Positions 36,918 to 37,899 of a stretch of DNA of 37,899 nt are shown here, one piece after another. The translations under genes and the position numbers were made by a program. How positions within the stretch are numbered: the stretch's first letter is position 1; each line of letters starts with the position of its first letter. The notes below the pieces were generated by a model that saw only the letters and a list, made by a program, of their open reading frames with translations, was not told where the DNA came from and searched no databases. Source of the stretch: a virus; IMG/VR virus record IMGVR_UViG_3300032893_000169, positions 1-37,899 of that record; one strand, given 5' to 3'.

Positions 36918-37786
36918 TCCGACTCCTTACGTATAGTTTCTGCTTCGGAGGAGTGTGCTGCTCCAAAAAGACTCTGCTGCGTTTGTGCGGCGACGGCCGC
37001 CGGATTCAGCCAAAGCACTTCCGTCCTGGCGTTCGCACCGTCCGCATACGTGTTCTTCTTTCGCTTCTCCCACCCGAGTTCGTCATAGAGCGGATTGTCA
37101 TAGCCGCAAAGAACGACCATCGCCTTCATGCCCTTCAGAAGCGTGACCAACTTGGCGTGATCTTCGTTGGTCATCTCGAACACATAGCCATGCTTCTCGT
37201 TCCGAGTGTCGTGGACATACGGCGGATCCACAAAGAATAGCGCCTCGGGGCTGTCGTGAAGCGCCATCAGCTCAAGCGCGTCCCTGTTCTCAACCGCAAC
37301 GGTGGCCAGGCGCTCATGAAACGCCGGAACCGCATCCCAGTAGCTCACCCACTCCGTCGGCGGTGTCGTCCCGCGAAGTGTCGTGAGCAAAATCGAACGG
37401 AAACCGGTCTTGGCGCCTCCAGAGACACTGTTTCCACCGAAACCCATGAAGGCGCGTATGATCGTGCGCCTGGCGACCTCTACGGGCTCGCTAGAGGCAT
37501 TAAAAGCGTCGTCGTACTCCAGTCTAGCGAATGGTGTGAGCCGCAGTGCACGCTCAAGCTCTACGGCTAGGACCGGATTCCTCAGCACGCGAAAGACATT
37601 CACAATCTCGGCGTTCAAGTCGTTATAGACCTCGTGATAGCAAGTCGGCTTGCGCATCAGTACCGATGCGGCGCCCCCAAACGGCTCGATGTAAATTTCA
37701 TGTGGCGGCAGATTCTCGATTACCCACGGGGCAAGTATCCACTTGCCGCCGAAATACCGCAGAACTGGCCTTTCAACCTGAGCCAA
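36914..37786 (-). CDS. Dam-type (D12 class) adenine-N6 DNA methyltransferase
   Basis: The 290-residue product carries the D12-class motifs in order: LRYFGGKW (SAM site entry), IYIEPFGGAASVLM, EVYNDLNAEIVNVFRVLRN and the catalytic FFVDPPY, then MVVLCGYDNPLYDELGWEKR. It would methylate adenine in phage or host DNA, protecting against restriction or altering regulation; the target sequence is unknown. The start is TTG at 37786 with AAGGGGGAGTGA upstream. In the circular reading it follows the pentapeptide gene directly. Confidence 0.92.
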   Translation of the reverse strand: MAQVERPVLRYFGGKWILAPWVIENLPPHEIYIEPFGGAASVLMRKPTCYHEVYNDLNAEIVNVFRVLRNPVLAVELERALRLTPFARLEYDDAFNASSEPVEVARRTIIRAFMGFGGNSVSGGAKTGFRSILLTTLRGTTPPTEWVSYWDAVPAFHERLATVAVENRDALELMALHDSPEALFFVDPPYVHDTRNEKHGYVFEMTNEDHAKLVTLLKGMKAMVVLCGYDNPLYDELGWEKRKKNTYADGANARTEVLWLNPAAVAAQTQQSLFGAAHSSEAETIRKESE

Positions 37787-37800
37787 TCACTCCCCCTTGT

Positions 37801-37899
37801 CAGACACGTCGCAAGTACGTGCTAGCTCCACACGACGGTCCGTTCCGGCAGCTTCACGTCGTTCGTCTTCGCCCATTCGCGGATCCATCCTGCGGTGAT
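37801..37899. repeat. 99-bp direct repeat, terminal copy (partner at 1167-1265)
   Basis: Exact duplicate of 1167-1265 at the very end of the window. On the minus strand it encodes the last 25 residues of the pentapeptide-repeat protein and its TAG, followed by the ribosome site of the Dam-type gene. It is best read as the overlap that closes a circle of 36,634 bp. Confidence 0.95.
37822..37899 (-). CDS. 3' end of the pentapeptide-repeat gene (partial, duplicate copy)
   Basis: The minus frame enters from the edge as ITAGWIREWAKTNDVKLPER, TVVWS and stops at 37822-37824, identical to the C-terminus of the gene at 1188-2033. It is either the same gene seen again through an assembly overlap or a second copy truncated by the window. 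Confidence 0.8.
   Translation of the reverse strand: MTAGWIREWAKTNDVKLPERTVVWS

Overview
The window is almost entirely a tailed-phage genome (Caudoviricetes). It has a terminase pair, portal, scaffold-like protein, HK97-type major capsid, a tail adaptor and nozzle-like protein and three glutamine-rich ejection-type proteins. I see no tape measure, sheath or major tail-tube gene, so a short-tailed (podovirus-like) virion is inferred. A tyrosine integrase, small XRE/HTH regulators and a tandem operator-like site suggest a temperate phage. Several envelope-directed genes (a family-9 glycosyltransferase, a PagL-like outer-membrane lipid A deacylase, a lipoprotein next to small membrane lysis genes) point to a Gram-negative host; I cannot name the host.

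Layout. Positions 1-6487 are minus-strand: a zinc-finger/DNA methyltransferase start running off the left edge, conserved phage hypotheticals, a 27-repeat pentapeptide protein, the integrase, a small gene with its own terminator, HTH regulators, a RecT annealase with a RecE-like exonuclease, and a string of tiny genes joined by ATGA/GTGA overlaps. Positions 6566-9920 are plus-strand (packaging). A secreted protein gene at 9973 follows a paired operator-like site. Then a minus-strand glycosyltransferase/methyltransferase cassette (10320-11956) sits against the structural genes. From 12011 to 32808 all genes are plus-strand (portal, scaffold, capsid, tail, ejection, collagen-like, PagL-like, lysis), except an antisense HNH endonuclease at 19457-19948. 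From 33345 to 37786 the genes are minus-strand again (small accessory genes, an XF1762-like protein, a Dam-type methylase).

Non-coding signals stand out. A 16-bp element TGGACATTTATCCGTA occurs four times in intergenic gaps of the late region, about 5.5-6 kb apart. Two sites carry GAC-N4-GTC palindromes in pairs exactly 11 bp apart. A tRNA-like fold with six extra bases in the anticodon arm follows the capsid gene. Most notably, a 500-base gene-free stretch at 32811-33310 after the lysis genes is full of helices (one perfect 11-bp helix with a long nested arm) and ends in a strong intrinsic terminator. It is a good candidate for a large structured phage RNA. A second structured gap lies at 35721-35981 on the minus strand.

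The last 99 bases duplicate 1167-1265 exactly. This is most easily read as an assembly-graph overlap: 1167-37800 would close as a 36,634-bp circle, with 1-1166 as an alternative branch. A genuine second copy of the pentapeptide gene's end cannot be excluded. All functional calls are from reading the sequence; no database or folding program was run.
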